DNA of 64,000 bases from JADZAI01 sp964390465 (lineage in GTDB: Bacteria > Pseudomonadota > Alphaproteobacteria > Micropepsales > Micropepsaceae), in NCBI GenBank assembly GCA_964390465.1, contig CAYMIJ010000004.1, positions 124,001 through 188,000 of the forward strand, in the 5' to 3' direction. Shown one piece after another: positions 42,983-53,114 of the stretch. The position numbers and the translations under genes were made by a program. Position 1 is the stretch's first letter. Each line of letters opens with the position of its first letter. The notes under the pieces are model-generated. The model did no database searches, had not been told where the DNA came from, and saw only the letters and a list, made by a program, of their open reading frames with translations.

Positions 42983-43852
42983 TTACCCTTCGTTGGGGAT
43001 AGTCTTCAGGCCTTCTTCAAGCTCGGCAAAACTCGGCTGGAAGACCGAAGGCACGCTGCCGCGCCCGATTTCGACTGAAACCTGCGCCGAGTTACCATGC
43101 AGGTGGGCCACCAGAATGTCGCGGATGACGTGATAGAACAGCGCTTCCTGATCGTAGATGAACTTCAGGCGTGAAGCCATCGGGCCGATAAAGCCATAGG
43201 CCAGAAACACGCCAAGGAACGTGCCGACCAGCGCGCTACCAATCATGCCGCCCAGAACAGCGGGCGGCTCAGTGATCGCGCCCATCGTTTTCACGATGCC
43301 AAGCACGGCGGCCACGATGCCCAGGGCAGGCAGACCGTCAGCCAGCGACTGCATCTGTTCAGCGGGCGATGTCGCTTCGTGATGATGCTTTTCCAGCTGC
43401 TTCTCCATCGCGGTTTCGACCTGATGGGGATCTTCAAGGCTCATGGTCATCATGCGCAGCGTGTCGCAGATGAAATCGAGCGCGAAATGGTCTTTTATGA
43501 TTTTTGGATAGCGCTGGAAGATCGCGGATTCATGCGGATTCTCGATGTGAGGTTCCAGCGCGATCATACCCTTGGATTTCATCGTCTTGGTGACGGTGAA
43601 CAGCAAGGATAGCAGGTCGGAGTAGTCCTGCTTTTTCCATTTGGGTCCGCTGAACACCTTGCCGAAGGAGCCCATCATCGCTTTGGCCTGCGAGCCGCTA
43701 GACGACAAGAGAAAGGCGCCGACACCGGCGCCCAGAATCATGATGAGCTCGAACGGGGCTGCGTGGAGGATAACTTCAAGGTGCCCGCCATGGATGACAT
43801 AGCCGCCAAAGACCATCGCAAAAACAGTGATGATGCCGACGATCTGCAGCAC
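42983..43852 (-). CDS. motA: Flagellar motor stator protein MotA
   Basis: 289 aa from a GTG at 43852 (GGGGGA upstream), which aligns with the family start FQIVGIIxVF; a longer GTG start at 43882 is less likely. There are four membrane helices (about 2-22, 34-52, 172-190, 202-222). The cytoplasmic loop is charged (about 65-165, with HPHE-like EPHIENPHES), and PALGIVAAVLGIVKTMG near 180-196 is the conserved helix-3 channel region. MotB is not in the window. It converges with a small membrane protein gene. A CtrA-like sequence lies upstream. Confidence 0.96.
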   Translation of the reverse strand: MLQIVGIITVFAMVFGGYVIHGGHLEVILHAAPFELIMILGAGVGAFLLSSSGSQAKAMMGSFGKVFSGPKWKKQDYSDLLSLLFTVTKTMKSKGMIALEPHIENPHESAIFQRYPKIIKDHFALDFICDTLRMMTMSLEDPHQVETAMEKQLEKHHHEATSPAEQMQSLADGLPALGIVAAVLGIVKTMGAITEPPAVLGGMIGSALVGTFLGVFLAYGFIGPMASRLKFIYDQEALFYHVIRDILVAHLHGNSAQVSVEIGRGSVPSVFQPSFAELEEGLKTIPNEG

Positions 43853-43912
43853 GCCAAATCCCCCGCCCGTGCAGGAACGCACCGGTCCGGTGCGAATATG
43901 GCAAATGAAGTT

Positions 43913-43927
43913 TTAACGATGTTTAAA
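43913..43927 (-). promoter_or_regulatory. CtrA-like box upstream of motA
   Basis: On the minus strand TTTAAACATCGTTAA matches TTAA-N7-TTAA with one mismatch and lies 60 bases before the motA start. A GTTAACC half-site and a GATTC (GANTC) lie 35-60 bases further upstream. Confidence 0.4.
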
Positions 43928-44032
43928 GGCGGCGGGCCCAAATGGCGAAGTCAGGCAGATTCTGTTAACCAGATGGCAAGAAATTGAGCTCTTACGGCCC
44001 GGTTTTCAGGAGCTGCCAACTCATGAGACGTC

Positions 44033-44506
44033 ATGAAACGTAAGTTTGGCTCTTTTTTCCTGCGGGCGGCCTGGCCGGTCATGCGCTTTTGGTGGCGTGT
44101 GCGACGTCCGACCGTGATGGGGGCCAGCGCCATGGTTGTGAACGATGCAGGTGAATGGCTGCTGGTACGCCACACCTATGTGAAGGGATGGCACTTCCCC
44201 GGCGGCGGGGTCGGCAAGCGCGAAACAGTGCTTCAGGCACTGCACCGTGAGTTGCATGAGGAGCTTGGCCTCACCATCAATGCGACGCCGGAGCTGATGG
44301 GCGTTTACACAAATCCCGCTGATCCGCGTGCCAGCCATATCGCGTTGTGGCGTGTTGAGCGATTCAGCATGAACTTCAAACCGAATGCAGAGATCGCTGA
44401 ATGGCGGTTCTTTTCACCTGACGATTTAACCTCAGATATCGGGCGCGGCCCGCGCCACCGCGCTGCTGAGCAGCGCGGTGATCGCATGCCTGACGGCGTG
44501 TGGTAA
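44033..44506 (+). CDS. NUDIX hydrolase
   Basis: 157 aa. The Nudix box GGGVGKRETVLQALHRELHEELGL spans about 57-80 and matches GX5EX7REUXEEXGU. An N-terminal basic and aromatic helix (RKFGSFFLRAAWPVMRFWWRVRR) precedes it, which could lie along the membrane. The substrate is unknown; the family cleaves nucleoside diphosphates linked to other moieties. It diverges from motA and converges with the SDR gene. Confidence 0.92.
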   Translation: MKRKFGSFFLRAAWPVMRFWWRVRRPTVMGASAMVVNDAGEWLLVRHTYVKGWHFPGGGVGKRETVLQALHRELHEELGLTINATPELMGVYTNPADPRASHIALWRVERFSMNFKPNAEIAEWRFFSPDDLTSDIGRGPRHRAAEQRGDRMPDGVW

Positions 44507-44509
44507 GGG

Positions 44510-45448
44510 TTAGACCGGATCCCAGCCAAACACGGATGTCGTCGCGCCGAGGTCGTAGAAGCTGGGCTTCAGCGCTGCGAAGCAATGCTCGTTGATTGTC
44601 TCTGGCGTCCAGCCTTCCAGTTTCGCCATGCCGCGAATAGGCCGTGACTGCGACATCAGAAAAATCTCGTTGCCGCGCGCCACGAAGACCTGCCCGCTGG
44701 CATCATTCACCGAGCCATCGTCTTTTTTCTTCGGCGGGGCGGCCAGCGCCACAGCGAGCTGCGCCACCTGATCGGCGCGCATATGGTTCTTCATCCGGTC
44801 CACACGCTTGGCTGATGCTTCGTCCTTGATCGGGATAGTCGCGATCATGCGGCTCCAGGCGAACGGTGCGATGATGTTGGAGCGTACGCCCTTGGTCAGC
44901 CCTTCCATTGCGATAATGCGCGAGAGACCCGCCACGCCCATTTTCGCGGCGGCATAGTTGGCCTGTCCGATATTGCCGATGATGCCGGAGGTGGAGGTGA
45001 ACAGGACATACGAGCCTTCACCCTGTTCACGGAAGTGCTCGATCGTGTAGCGCGTGACATTGTAGGCACCGTTCAGGTGGACGTCGATCACCATGTCCCA
45101 GTCGGCATCGTCCATCTTGTGAAACATCTTGTCGCGCAGGATGCCAGCCGGATTGATGACGGCGTGGAGCCCGCCCAGTTCATCCTTTGCCTGCTCGATC
45201 ATCCGCTTCACCGCCGCGCGGTTGGTGACGCTTTCCGAGTTGGCAACGGCCATGCCGCCGGCTGCCTTGATCTCATTGGCAACCTGTTGGGCAGGGCCGG
45301 CCGAACCTTCATCGCCGCCCGATGTCGAGCCACCCAGATCATTGACCAGAACCTTGGCCCCTTCGCGCGCGGCCAGCAGGGCACATTCCTTGCCGATACC
45401 GTTTGCCCCGCCGGTGACCAGCACGACCTTGCCGTCAAGAACGCCCAT
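44510..45448 (-). CDS. Short-chain dehydrogenase/reductase (MFE-2-like hydroxyacyl-CoA dehydrogenase group)
   Basis: 312 aa from the ATG at 45448 (GAGGG eight bases upstream). The cofactor motif is TGGANGIGKE, and VNDLGG after the second strand is typical of the hydroxyacyl-CoA dehydrogenase domain of multifunctional enzyme type 2. The catalytic set is Ser in STSGIIGN and the YAAAK motif. A C-terminal extension of about 60 residues follows the SDR core. The substrate is likely an acyl-CoA or steroid-like alcohol, but this is inferred. Confidence 0.88.
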   Translation of the reverse strand: MGVLDGKVVLVTGGANGIGKECALLAAREGAKVLVNDLGGSTSGGDEGSAGPAQQVANEIKAAGGMAVANSESVTNRAAVKRMIEQAKDELGGLHAVINPAGILRDKMFHKMDDADWDMVIDVHLNGAYNVTRYTIEHFREQGEGSYVLFTSTSGIIGNIGQANYAAAKMGVAGLSRIIAMEGLTKGVRSNIIAPFAWSRMIATIPIKDEASAKRVDRMKNHMRADQVAQLAVALAAPPKKKDDGSVNDASGQVFVARGNEIFLMSQSRPIRGMAKLEGWTPETINEHCFAALKPSFYDLGATTSVFGWDPV

Positions 45449-45528
45449 GAGATGACCCTCGTCTGAATTGAGTTCAGCCAATGGTCGGAAAGCAGAAAGC
45501 TTCCGTCAAGTGCGCGTTGGGGAAACCG

Positions 45529-46728
45529 TCAGGCCGCGACTTGCTTGGGCAGGGGGCGGCGGAGATCCTCGGCGAGAGCAGTGCCCATCAGGTCGATGAA
45601 GTTTTCTGCATAGAAACGCTGGCGTGCATGGTCGGACGTGCCAGCCGCCGACAGGCTTTCATCAAAGCGTTTCAGCGGATTACGGCCACCTTCCACATGA
45701 GGATAGTCGGACGAGAACAGGCACACTTCCTCGCCGGCCTGCGCGATGATCCAGCCGGTATCCTCGTGAGGATAGGGGGTCACATGCACCTGACGCCGCA
45801 CGATCTCGGACGGCTTGGCGGAAAGGCGTTTCAGCCGGTCCTCGTTCTTGATGAAGGCCGCCGCGCCCGCATCGAGATAGCGCATCCAGCCCGGCAGCCA
45901 TGAGGCGCCCAGTTCGATCACGCCCACTTTCAGTGCCGGGAAACGGTCGAGCACGCCATCCAGAATGAGGGCGGCGAGGCTTTGTTCGACCGAATGGGGA
46001 ATGGCCATGTAGGTGAGCGAGGTGAAGTTTTCCTCGCCGCCATGGAAATCCCTGATGCGCGGCAGGCCGTTCTGGACATAGGCGGGATCCATCTTCAGCT
46101 CGCCACCGACATGAAACAGGATGGGCACACCGGCCTCTGCCGCCTGCGCCCACACGGCGTCGAACGCAATATGGCTGGGCGCGTGGTGCTGCGGCACGCG
46201 GCTGGGAATGGTCAGACCCTTCGCACCCAGCTTCAGCGCCAGAGCGGTGCTGGCGGCGGCACGCTCGAAATCCTCCAGAGGGATATAGGCGGTGGGCAGC
46301 AGGCGGCGGTCGCGCGCACAGAAATCCGTCATCATGCGGTTGTGGGCATCGGCAGCGGCGTAACACAGCTCCATGTCATCCGACTGATCGAGCCCGAAAT
46401 TGCCGAGGCAATAGGTCGTGAACACAAGCTGGCTGGCAAAGCCGAGCAGATCCAGCGCGCGAGGCCGGTCGGCGGGCAGGAACGCGCCCATCGCCTCGTA
46501 GTCCTTCCGCAGGAGAATGTTGGCATCCTCCCCATCACGGAAGGTGGCGTCCGCCTGCTGACGGCGGGCGGTGGCGGACCATTGAAGGTCGCCGTCCTTG
46601 GCGTGCAGATAGGGCAGGGCGTGAAAACGTTTCAGCAGCCGCGCCTCGAAATACGGGTCGAGGCAGCCGTCCAGTTCCATCAGGTGAGAGTCTGCGTCGT
46701 GAATAAGACGGTCGCCTGCATAGGACAT
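45529..46728 (-). CDS. Amidohydrolase family protein (COG2159 type)
   Basis: 399 aa from the ATG at 46728 (AGGGGA upstream). The N-terminus has HDADSHLMEL, the DxDxH-type start of this decarboxylase/hydrolase group. Further metal or substrate residues appear in PILFHVGGEL, and FSSDYPHVEG near residue 340 is the usual last motif. Members include aminocarboxymuconate semialdehyde decarboxylase-like enzymes and uncharacterised proteins frequent in alphaproteobacterial degraders. It follows the SDR gene's start by 80 bases on the same strand, so the two may be co-transcribed. Confidence 0.88.
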   Translation of the reverse strand: MSYAGDRLIHDADSHLMELDGCLDPYFEARLLKRFHALPYLHAKDGDLQWSATARRQQADATFRDGEDANILLRKDYEAMGAFLPADRPRALDLLGFASQLVFTTYCLGNFGLDQSDDMELCYAAADAHNRMMTDFCARDRRLLPTAYIPLEDFERAAASTALALKLGAKGLTIPSRVPQHHAPSHIAFDAVWAQAAEAGVPILFHVGGELKMDPAYVQNGLPRIRDFHGGEENFTSLTYMAIPHSVEQSLAALILDGVLDRFPALKVGVIELGASWLPGWMRYLDAGAAAFIKNEDRLKRLSAKPSEIVRRQVHVTPYPHEDTGWIIAQAGEEVCLFSSDYPHVEGGRNPLKRFDESLSAAGTSDHARQRFYAENFIDLMGTALAEDLRRPLPKQVAA

Positions 46729-46916
46729 AGCGCTTCCCCTATTATTTCCCCTGTCCTGCCAGTTCACGCCCGAATGAGCAGATGCGCAAGACCTATGGAC
46801 GCCATGGCGCGCGCATGTTACGGGCGCCGCCATGTCAGGGTGTTTTCTCTCGCGACGACGTTAATGCGGCTCAGCCTGCCCGCCATCCGTCATTATTTCT
46901 GCGAGACCTGACGCCC

Positions 46917-47405
46917 ATGTTTTCCATCCGTTCCGAGCGGCCCGATGATGCCGCCGCCATTGAAACCCTACTCGATGTGGCTTTCGGCCCCGGCCGTTTC
47001 GCCAAAACAGCCTATCGTCTGCGCGAAGGCGTCACCCCGCTGGATGCACTTTCCTATGTGGCCGAGGAGAATGGTACGATCATCGGCACGATCCGCTATT
47101 GGCCGGTGCAGATCGGCGGGAAGCCGTCGCTGATGCTCGGCCCTATTGCCGTTCGTTCTGAACAGCGTGGGCGTGGCATTGCCGTGAAGCTGATGCAGAT
47201 CTCGCTAGAGCAGGCAGCTTCGCTGGGCCATGGCTCGTGCATCCTTGTGGGCGATGAGCCCTATTATGCGCGTGTTGGTTTTTCGCGTGTGCCCAAAGGC
47301 AGTATGACAATGCCGGGTCCGGTCGATTACAGTCGCCTGCTGTGGCTTGAGCTGATGGCAGGTGGGCTTGAAGGTCTGAGCGGCGCGATTACCAAAGCGC
47401 TGTAG
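46917..47405 (+). CDS. GNAT family N-acetyltransferase (YhbS-like)
   Basis: 162 aa from the ATG at 46917 (MFSIRSERPDDAAAIETLL). The acetyl-CoA binding motif is LGPIAVRSEQRGRGIAVKLM, and VGDEPYYARVGFSRVP follows as in YhbS-type proteins. The acceptor substrate is unknown. It diverges from the amidohydrolase gene and converges with the VWA gene after three bases. Confidence 0.92.
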   Translation: MFSIRSERPDDAAAIETLLDVAFGPGRFAKTAYRLREGVTPLDALSYVAEENGTIIGTIRYWPVQIGGKPSLMLGPIAVRSEQRGRGIAVKLMQISLEQAASLGHGSCILVGDEPYYARVGFSRVPKGSMTMPGPVDYSRLLWLELMAGGLEGLSGAITKAL

Positions 47406-47408
47406 AGA

Positions 47409-49466
47409 TCAAGTGCCTTCCCGCCGCCAGGCAAGGAGCCATAACCCCAGCGCCAGAATGACTGCCAGAACAGGATCGAGCAGCGTGGTGCGCGAAACAG
47501 AGAGAGTGGCATAGTTCTGCCGGTCGATCAGGCCGATCCATCCTGCGCCTGAAGCTCTGCCACCTTCACGCACGCGACGCATCGATGGCAGGCCGTCGCT
47601 GAGCCAATGCATGCCGCCACCGCTTGCTTCGGCCACAGGCTGCATGATTTCCTTTGTGGCACGGACGTCTGCAAACTCCTTGGGATTGAGTGCGCCTGCG
47701 GCCGCAATAGCGTCCAGGCCATCTTCGCTGACGCGGTACAGACCAATTGAATCAATGCCGATCCGTCCTTCAAAGCGGCCCGGTTCAATCTGGACGAGAG
47801 GAACCTCTACAACCGTTCCATCGGGACGGGTCATACGGGCAGGGGGGGCCGTTTCCTTCATGGTACGCCGCGTGACCTTCAGCATACCGGCGGCAATCTC
47901 GGCAGTCAGTCGCTCTTCCTCAAGCGTTGGCTCTTTCATCAGCCAATGTGCAAGACGGCGCAGCAATTCAGCCTGTGGCCCGCCGCCATCATAGCCGCGC
48001 GCCCACAGCCAGGCATGATCGGACAAAAGCTGTGCCACGCGTCCCTTCCCGGAACGGGCAAGCATAAGCAGCGGCTTTCTATCAGGCCCTTCCATCACGA
48101 CATCGCCGCGCACCGCGATGGCGTCAGCAATTCGCATCCAGCGACCCCATGTAGCGTCACTATTTTCTCTGTTCGCACCAGGCAGGCCGGATGTGACGGG
48201 ATGGCGTTTTCCGGCATCGCTTACTCTTGGGCGGAAAGCGCTTTCCGTTATGCTGCCCGCCGGGGCGGCCGGCAGCACCGTTTCAAGCGGGGTATCGTGA
48301 ATGGAGTAGGGCCCGATATAATCCGGCCCGACGATAGCCAGAAGCGCACCGCCCTGTTCGACATAGGTCGCGATGTTCTGAAGATATTCAGCGGGCAGTA
48401 TATTTTCATTCTGGAATCGGTCGAGAATGATCAGATCAAACTGAGTGATCTTGTCTTCGAACAGCTCGCTGGTCGGGAAGGCGATCAGCGACATTTCTTC
48501 GATGGGTGTACCATCTTGCTTTTCTGGTGGGCGCAGAATGGTGAAGTGAACCAGATCCACCGCAGGATCGGCTTTGAGCAGATTGCGCCACGTGCGCTCA
48601 CCTGGATTGGGCAAGCCGGAAATAAGCAGAACGCGCAGCCGGTCGCGCACCCCATTGATAATCAGAACAGCGCGGTTGTTCAGTGGCGTCAGTTCGTAAG
48701 GGCCGGGCTCTGCCTCGATCTCAACGATGTTCTCTCCGGCATGAGGGAGTTTCAGGTTAACCGTTTCTATCTGACCCATGCGGGCCGAAACCCTTGTGAC
48801 CTCTGTGCCGTCAATCCGTAAGGATACGTTGGCCTTGCCAAGGGCGTCGTTCCCCACACCCAGATCGTCGACGCGAAAAGAAACGGAAATCGACTGCTCG
48901 ACCAGCGCAAAACGCGGTCCACTGATAAGTGACAGGCGACGGTCCCGCTCGCCCCGTGCTCCCGTCAGCAGGGTGTGCACAGGTGCTTTGGGTAAATGCA
49001 CAGCTGATGCCGCGTCGTGCACCTGCCCGTCGCTGAGAAGTATGATGCCGGCGACGCGGTCCGGCGGCACGTCATCCAACGCCAGCTGCGCGGCATCCAT
49101 CAGTGTTGTTCCATCGGCTGTTGCGGCGCCGCTCTGAATCATGCGCACGTCCAGCGAGGGATCGCTGGAAAGCTGTTTCTGCAGCATCTGCGCGAACTGA
49201 GTTGTCTGCTCACGGCGCTGGCCAATGGACTGACTTTCAGACGTATCGGCGACGATGAGCGCGACATCGGGGATATGTTCGTGATCGCTCTGAACAGCAA
49301 TGGGGTTGAGCAACGTTGTGATGAGCGTGAGTGTTGCCGCCGCCCGCAGCCATGCGCCCCGTGCCAGTTGCATGAACCCTGTAATCGCGACCAAGGCAGC
49401 CAGTGCTGTGGCGCAGACGATGATCCACCAGGGCGCCAACGGTTCCAGGACGATGTCGTAACTCAT
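47409..49466 (-). CDS. Membrane-anchored VWA / glutamine-amidotransferase-like protein
   Basis: 685 aa. Two helices start the protein (WWIIVCATALAALVAI and an ALTLITTLL-type second). A VWA-like domain from about 66 to 180 has the MIDAS DTSES at 74-78 and LLSDGQ. A class I glutamine-amidotransferase-like fold lies near 300-380 (LIILDRFQNENILP and the following GGALLAIVGPDYIG). A last helix and RREGT close it. No catalytic cysteine nucleophile elbow is evident. It is the last gene of the MoxR-DUF58-DUF4159 operon and overlaps the preceding gene by four bases. Confidence 0.85.
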   Translation of the reverse strand: MSYDIVLEPLAPWWIIVCATALAALVAITGFMQLARGAWLRAAATLTLITTLLNPIAVQSDHEHIPDVALIVADTSESQSIGQRREQTTQFAQMLQKQLSSDPSLDVRMIQSGAATADGTTLMDAAQLALDDVPPDRVAGIILLSDGQVHDAASAVHLPKAPVHTLLTGARGERDRRLSLISGPRFALVEQSISVSFRVDDLGVGNDALGKANVSLRIDGTEVTRVSARMGQIETVNLKLPHAGENIVEIEAEPGPYELTPLNNRAVLIINGVRDRLRVLLISGLPNPGERTWRNLLKADPAVDLVHFTILRPPEKQDGTPIEEMSLIAFPTSELFEDKITQFDLIILDRFQNENILPAEYLQNIATYVEQGGALLAIVGPDYIGPYSIHDTPLETVLPAAPAGSITESAFRPRVSDAGKRHPVTSGLPGANRENSDATWGRWMRIADAIAVRGDVVMEGPDRKPLLMLARSGKGRVAQLLSDHAWLWARGYDGGGPQAELLRRLAHWLMKEPTLEEERLTAEIAAGMLKVTRRTMKETAPPARMTRPDGTVVEVPLVQIEPGRFEGRIGIDSIGLYRVSEDGLDAIAAAGALNPKEFADVRATKEIMQPVAEASGGGMHWLSDGLPSMRRVREGGRASGAGWIGLIDRQNYATLSVSRTTLLDPVLAVILALGLWLLAWRREGT

Positions 49467-52183
49467 CGCCCCATCCGTTCCAGCAGAGCCGGGACATGCA
49501 CCTGATCGGCCTTGTAATTGCCGGTCAGCGCATACATGACGAGATTGACCCCAAAACGGAATGCATATTCCCGCTGGCGTTCATCGTTGCCATCAATCGC
49601 CTGCAGAGGCCTGTAATATTCGTCGATAGCCCAGGCCGCGGCCCAATCACCCCCGCCAATGACAACGCTGGAGACACCATCGCCTTGTGCCTCCGAGACA
49701 GGTTCACTCGGGTCGCGTGCGGCTTCCACCCACACATCACCACCGGCATTCCGCCCGGGAAAGTCATTGAGAATGTAGAATGCTTTTCGCAGGACGTGAT
49801 CGTGCGGAATACGTTTGAGCGGCGGTAGGTCAAGCCGCCTGAGGATCTGTTCCAGTGCAGCCGCACCCGGCCCGGTGTCGCCTTCCTCGCGTGTGTCGAA
49901 CACAATGGTGCCGCCATTTTTCATATAGGCATTGATCCGGCGTACCGCCGCGTCACTGATCGCTGTCTGATCAGCGTTGATGGGCCAATAGAGGACTGGA
50001 AAGAAAGCGAGCTCGTCCTTTTCGATATCAACGCCGATCGGTTCTGCCGCAGGAACAGATGTACGATCATTCAGAACGCGAGAAAGGCCCGTCAGCCCAT
50101 TAAGGCTTACCTGATCTGTGCCCGCGTCGCCGGTGGTGACGTAGGCGAGATGAATTTCAAGTGAAGCCTTGAGCGCAAAGTCGATGTCTGGGTCTGCATG
50201 CGCAGGCTGCGGTGCTGTGAGGCATAAAAACAGCAGCGCTGCTGTCGTGCCCGCAATGGAGTGACGCAGCCCAAACCGGTAGCCTCGCAGGAGAAGCGAA
50301 GCCACTGCATCGAAAAAAAGCAGGGCCAGTGCGATGCCGATCAGCCATGCCTTGAAATCGACGCGGTTCACCTCGCCGTATCCATGAAGCATGGTGCCTT
50401 GCGGGGCAGTCGGCAGTGGTTCGAGTGTCGTGTCGGCCGTCATGAGATTGACGGCTTGTGTGAGACTGCCCTGGCCGTAGAGCCCGGGCGGGTGATCAGC
50501 ACTTGCTGTCAAAGTGCCATGCATGATGGGGCGAACAGACGCATCAGCCTTGATGAGACGTCCATAGCCATTGAGAACAAGGCGCGGACTGAGTGAGGTT
50601 TCTCCGCTCGCATCCCGCTCAGCTTCTGGCAGACCGCGTCCGAGATGGACCAGCCTCTGGAGCATGCTGACAAAGAGTCCGTTTAACGGCAGTGAGGACC
50701 ACTCGGCATTCGCCGTGATGTGAAACAGGACAATCCAGCCTTCACCACGCCGTGCTGCAGTCACCAGTGGCGTGCCATCCGCGAGCGATGCCCATGTTTT
50801 TTCTGCAAGGTCAGCAGATGGTTCTGCCAGAACCTGCCGCCGCACCTCGATGGCATTGCCCGATGGCAGCCCGGCAAATGGCGAGGTCGGCGCGAAGGGC
50901 GCCAGACCCTGTGGTTTGTCCCATGACATGGCTCCGCCGATGTCGCGTGTGCCACTCTGTCGGAGCACCACCGGCAGCAGATCATCTTTCGTTTCCGCAG
51001 TGCGCGCCCCGGCGAAACGTATGAGCACGCCGCCCTTCTCAATCCAGCTGGCCAGTCTGTCATGCTCGTCACCGGCAAGCTGACCTACATCAGCAAGGAT
51101 CATCACTGAGACGCCGCTATCGAGATGTGCCGACAACTCGCCGATACGGGCATCTGCAATCGTAGTCAGCGCGCGTTCAAGATAATAGCTGGGTGAGAGG
51201 AGAGGTTGGCCACCTCGCTCTTTCTCTCCCGTCACAATACCAACCGGTTTGCGGTGGGCACTTTCATCCAGAAGTGCAACAGCCCCTGCGCTCGCGCGCT
51301 GATCAATTGCGATATACCCAGCGTCATTGCGCACGGCCGCTGGCAGGTCGATGTCGATATCTACAGCGCGCGCGTCTCTGTTCAGTGTGAATGGTGTGGA
51401 GTTGAGGAACCGGCCATCTTCCGAAAATACCTGCACGTTGCCGGTGAACTGAGCCCCGCTGCTGACGCGCATAATACGCGTTCGGAACCCCGAGGCCATT
51501 GCCTGTGGCGCTGCCAGGGCAAGTGCAGGGTCTGCCTCGTCGGGCGTGTAGATTTCGAGCGATCCGGCGCGCGACGCGATGTCCATGAGCGCCGCAGTCT
51601 TGTCATCTGCCATCCCATTGCTGAGCCAAATCGTACGTGCCCGGCGCCCCGCCAAAAGCGGCTCAAGCCGTTTGATCAACCACACATAAGAAGACTTTGA
51701 CGGCTGCGGTTCAAGCGCCAGTGCTCGTGCCAACGCCTCGCCCGGTTCCTGAAGTTTGATCTCTGACTCTGGCGAAGATGTTGCGGCAAGTATGACAGGG
51801 ATATCTTCATGCAGCGCTTCGCCGATAACAGCGCGCAGTGTGTTACGCCGGGCTTCCCAGAGATGTGCTGCGGCCCAGTCATCGTCAATGATCACTACCA
51901 TGACGTCTGCGCTGTCGGCTGTTGATTGTGCCTTTTGGAAAATCGGCCCAGCAAAGCCGAAGACAATCAAGGCCGCCACTGTCAGGCGAAGGAGAAGAAG
52001 CCAGATAGGCGTCTTGTCCGGCGTTTCTTCTTCTGATCGCAGGCCACGCAGAAAGCGCAGGCCGAAGAACCGCTCACGTTGCGGGGCAGGCGGCGTCACC
52101 CGCAGAAGCCACCAGATCGCAGGTAGAGCGCCAAGTGCCAGCAGGATGAACGGAGACGTGAATGAAAACGCACCGGCGTCCAT
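49463..52183 (-). CDS. BatA-like membrane protein with C-terminal DUF4159
   Basis: 906 aa. The N-terminal BatA region (FTSPFILLALGALPAIWWLLR, then a second helix near 62-80) is followed by a degenerate VWA-like domain (VMVVIIDDDW) and long beta-rich segments. A further helix pair lies near 620-680. The C-terminal DUF4159 (about 690-906) includes AYVTTGDAGTDQVSLNGL and NGGTIVFDTREEGD. The MIDAS is incomplete, so metal binding is doubtful. It lies in the middle of the MoxR operon, five bases after the DUF58 gene. Confidence 0.88.
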   Translation of the reverse strand: MDAGAFSFTSPFILLALGALPAIWWLLRVTPPAPQRERFFGLRFLRGLRSEEETPDKTPIWLLLLRLTVAALIVFGFAGPIFQKAQSTADSADVMVVIIDDDWAAAHLWEARRNTLRAVIGEALHEDIPVILAATSSPESEIKLQEPGEALARALALEPQPSKSSYVWLIKRLEPLLAGRRARTIWLSNGMADDKTAALMDIASRAGSLEIYTPDEADPALALAAPQAMASGFRTRIMRVSSGAQFTGNVQVFSEDGRFLNSTPFTLNRDARAVDIDIDLPAAVRNDAGYIAIDQRASAGAVALLDESAHRKPVGIVTGEKERGGQPLLSPSYYLERALTTIADARIGELSAHLDSGVSVMILADVGQLAGDEHDRLASWIEKGGVLIRFAGARTAETKDDLLPVVLRQSGTRDIGGAMSWDKPQGLAPFAPTSPFAGLPSGNAIEVRRQVLAEPSADLAEKTWASLADGTPLVTAARRGEGWIVLFHITANAEWSSLPLNGLFVSMLQRLVHLGRGLPEAERDASGETSLSPRLVLNGYGRLIKADASVRPIMHGTLTASADHPPGLYGQGSLTQAVNLMTADTTLEPLPTAPQGTMLHGYGEVNRVDFKAWLIGIALALLFFDAVASLLLRGYRFGLRHSIAGTTAALLFLCLTAPQPAHADPDIDFALKASLEIHLAYVTTGDAGTDQVSLNGLTGLSRVLNDRTSVPAAEPIGVDIEKDELAFFPVLYWPINADQTAISDAAVRRINAYMKNGGTIVFDTREEGDTGPGAAALEQILRRLDLPPLKRIPHDHVLRKAFYILNDFPGRNAGGDVWVEAARDPSEPVSEAQGDGVSSVVIGGGDWAAAWAIDEYYRPLQAIDGNDERQREYAFRFGVNLVMYALTGNYKADQVHVPALLERMGR

Positions 52184-52188
52184 GATGT

Positions 52189-53109
52189 TCAGGCCTGCAT
52201 CCGTGCAATCGGGCGTTCGTTTCTGCCTGCGAGGTGCTGAAACAGGGCCAGCAGAGTCATTTGTGGTGGGGTATTTGTCCGGTGGACGAGGAATGACCAG
52301 CCGTGGCGCCGCAGCAGTCGCCTCAACTCGTCCTGATGCGATGCGAAATTGTTGCGATAAGCGCTTCTCAGGCTTTGTGCGCGGCCGATCAATTCTGCGG
52401 CTATGCCATCAGCCTGCTCAAATCGTATGCGGCCTTCAAACGGAAAACCTTCCTCGGCAGGATCCAGTATCTGGACAAAGCAACCCTTCACACCGATTGC
52501 CGTAAAGGCTGACACAGATGCTTCGATATCGCTGATGTCGCTGAACGCATCACCGGCCATGATCAGTGAGGCATTTGGCACAAGCCTGGGGATGGCTGGC
52601 AGCTCAGTCTGCTGAAACGATACATCATCCAATTGAATGGCAAGCCTGCGGACGGCAGCGCGGCCCGTGCCAGCCTTATTACCCGCTGCCAGAGCACCGA
52701 TGCGTTCGCCACCACGCGCAAGCAGAAAGGCCAATGCGATGAGCATAATGTTGGCACGGTCGCGCTTGGATGGAAGGCTGGATGATGAGCGGTATGTCAT
52801 GGATTCCGAGCCATCGCGCCAGAGCCATATGGTCTGAGCAGCCTCCCATTCGCGTTCTCGCACAAAAATGTGCTGCGACTTGGCTGATTGCCGCCAATCA
52901 ATCGTGGAGGCGGCATCTTCCGGCTCGTAGCGACGGAATTGCCAGAACGTATCGCCGGGACCAGCCAATCGCCGACCATGTGTACCGAAGGCAACTGTTT
53001 GAGCGATGCGTTCAGCTTCAAGGAGCAGGGGAGGGAAGCGCGCAGCGACACGTTCAGCTTCTGCACGCAAAGTACCCCAGGCATGAACGGGTTCACTGTG
53101 CGCGGGCAT
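52189..53109 (-). CDS. DUF58 domain protein
   Basis: 306 aa, soluble, without membrane helices. The DUF58 core WQFRRYEPEDAASTIDWRQSA is followed by FVREREWEAAQTIWLW and a VWA-like SESM. DUF58 proteins are almost always encoded next to a MoxR AAA+ ATPase, as here (five bases after it). The C-terminal residues NNFASHQDELRRLLRRHGW are typical. The function of the MoxR/DUF58 pair is generally taken to be chaperone-like assembly, but the client here is unknown. Confidence 0.94.
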   Translation of the reverse strand: MPAHSEPVHAWGTLRAEAERVAARFPPLLLEAERIAQTVAFGTHGRRLAGPGDTFWQFRRYEPEDAASTIDWRQSAKSQHIFVREREWEAAQTIWLWRDGSESMTYRSSSSLPSKRDRANIMLIALAFLLARGGERIGALAAGNKAGTGRAAVRRLAIQLDDVSFQQTELPAIPRLVPNASLIMAGDAFSDISDIEASVSAFTAIGVKGCFVQILDPAEEGFPFEGRIRFEQADGIAAELIGRAQSLRSAYRNNFASHQDELRRLLRRHGWSFLVHRTNTPPQMTLLALFQHLAGRNERPIARMQA

Positions 53110-53114
53110 CTGGG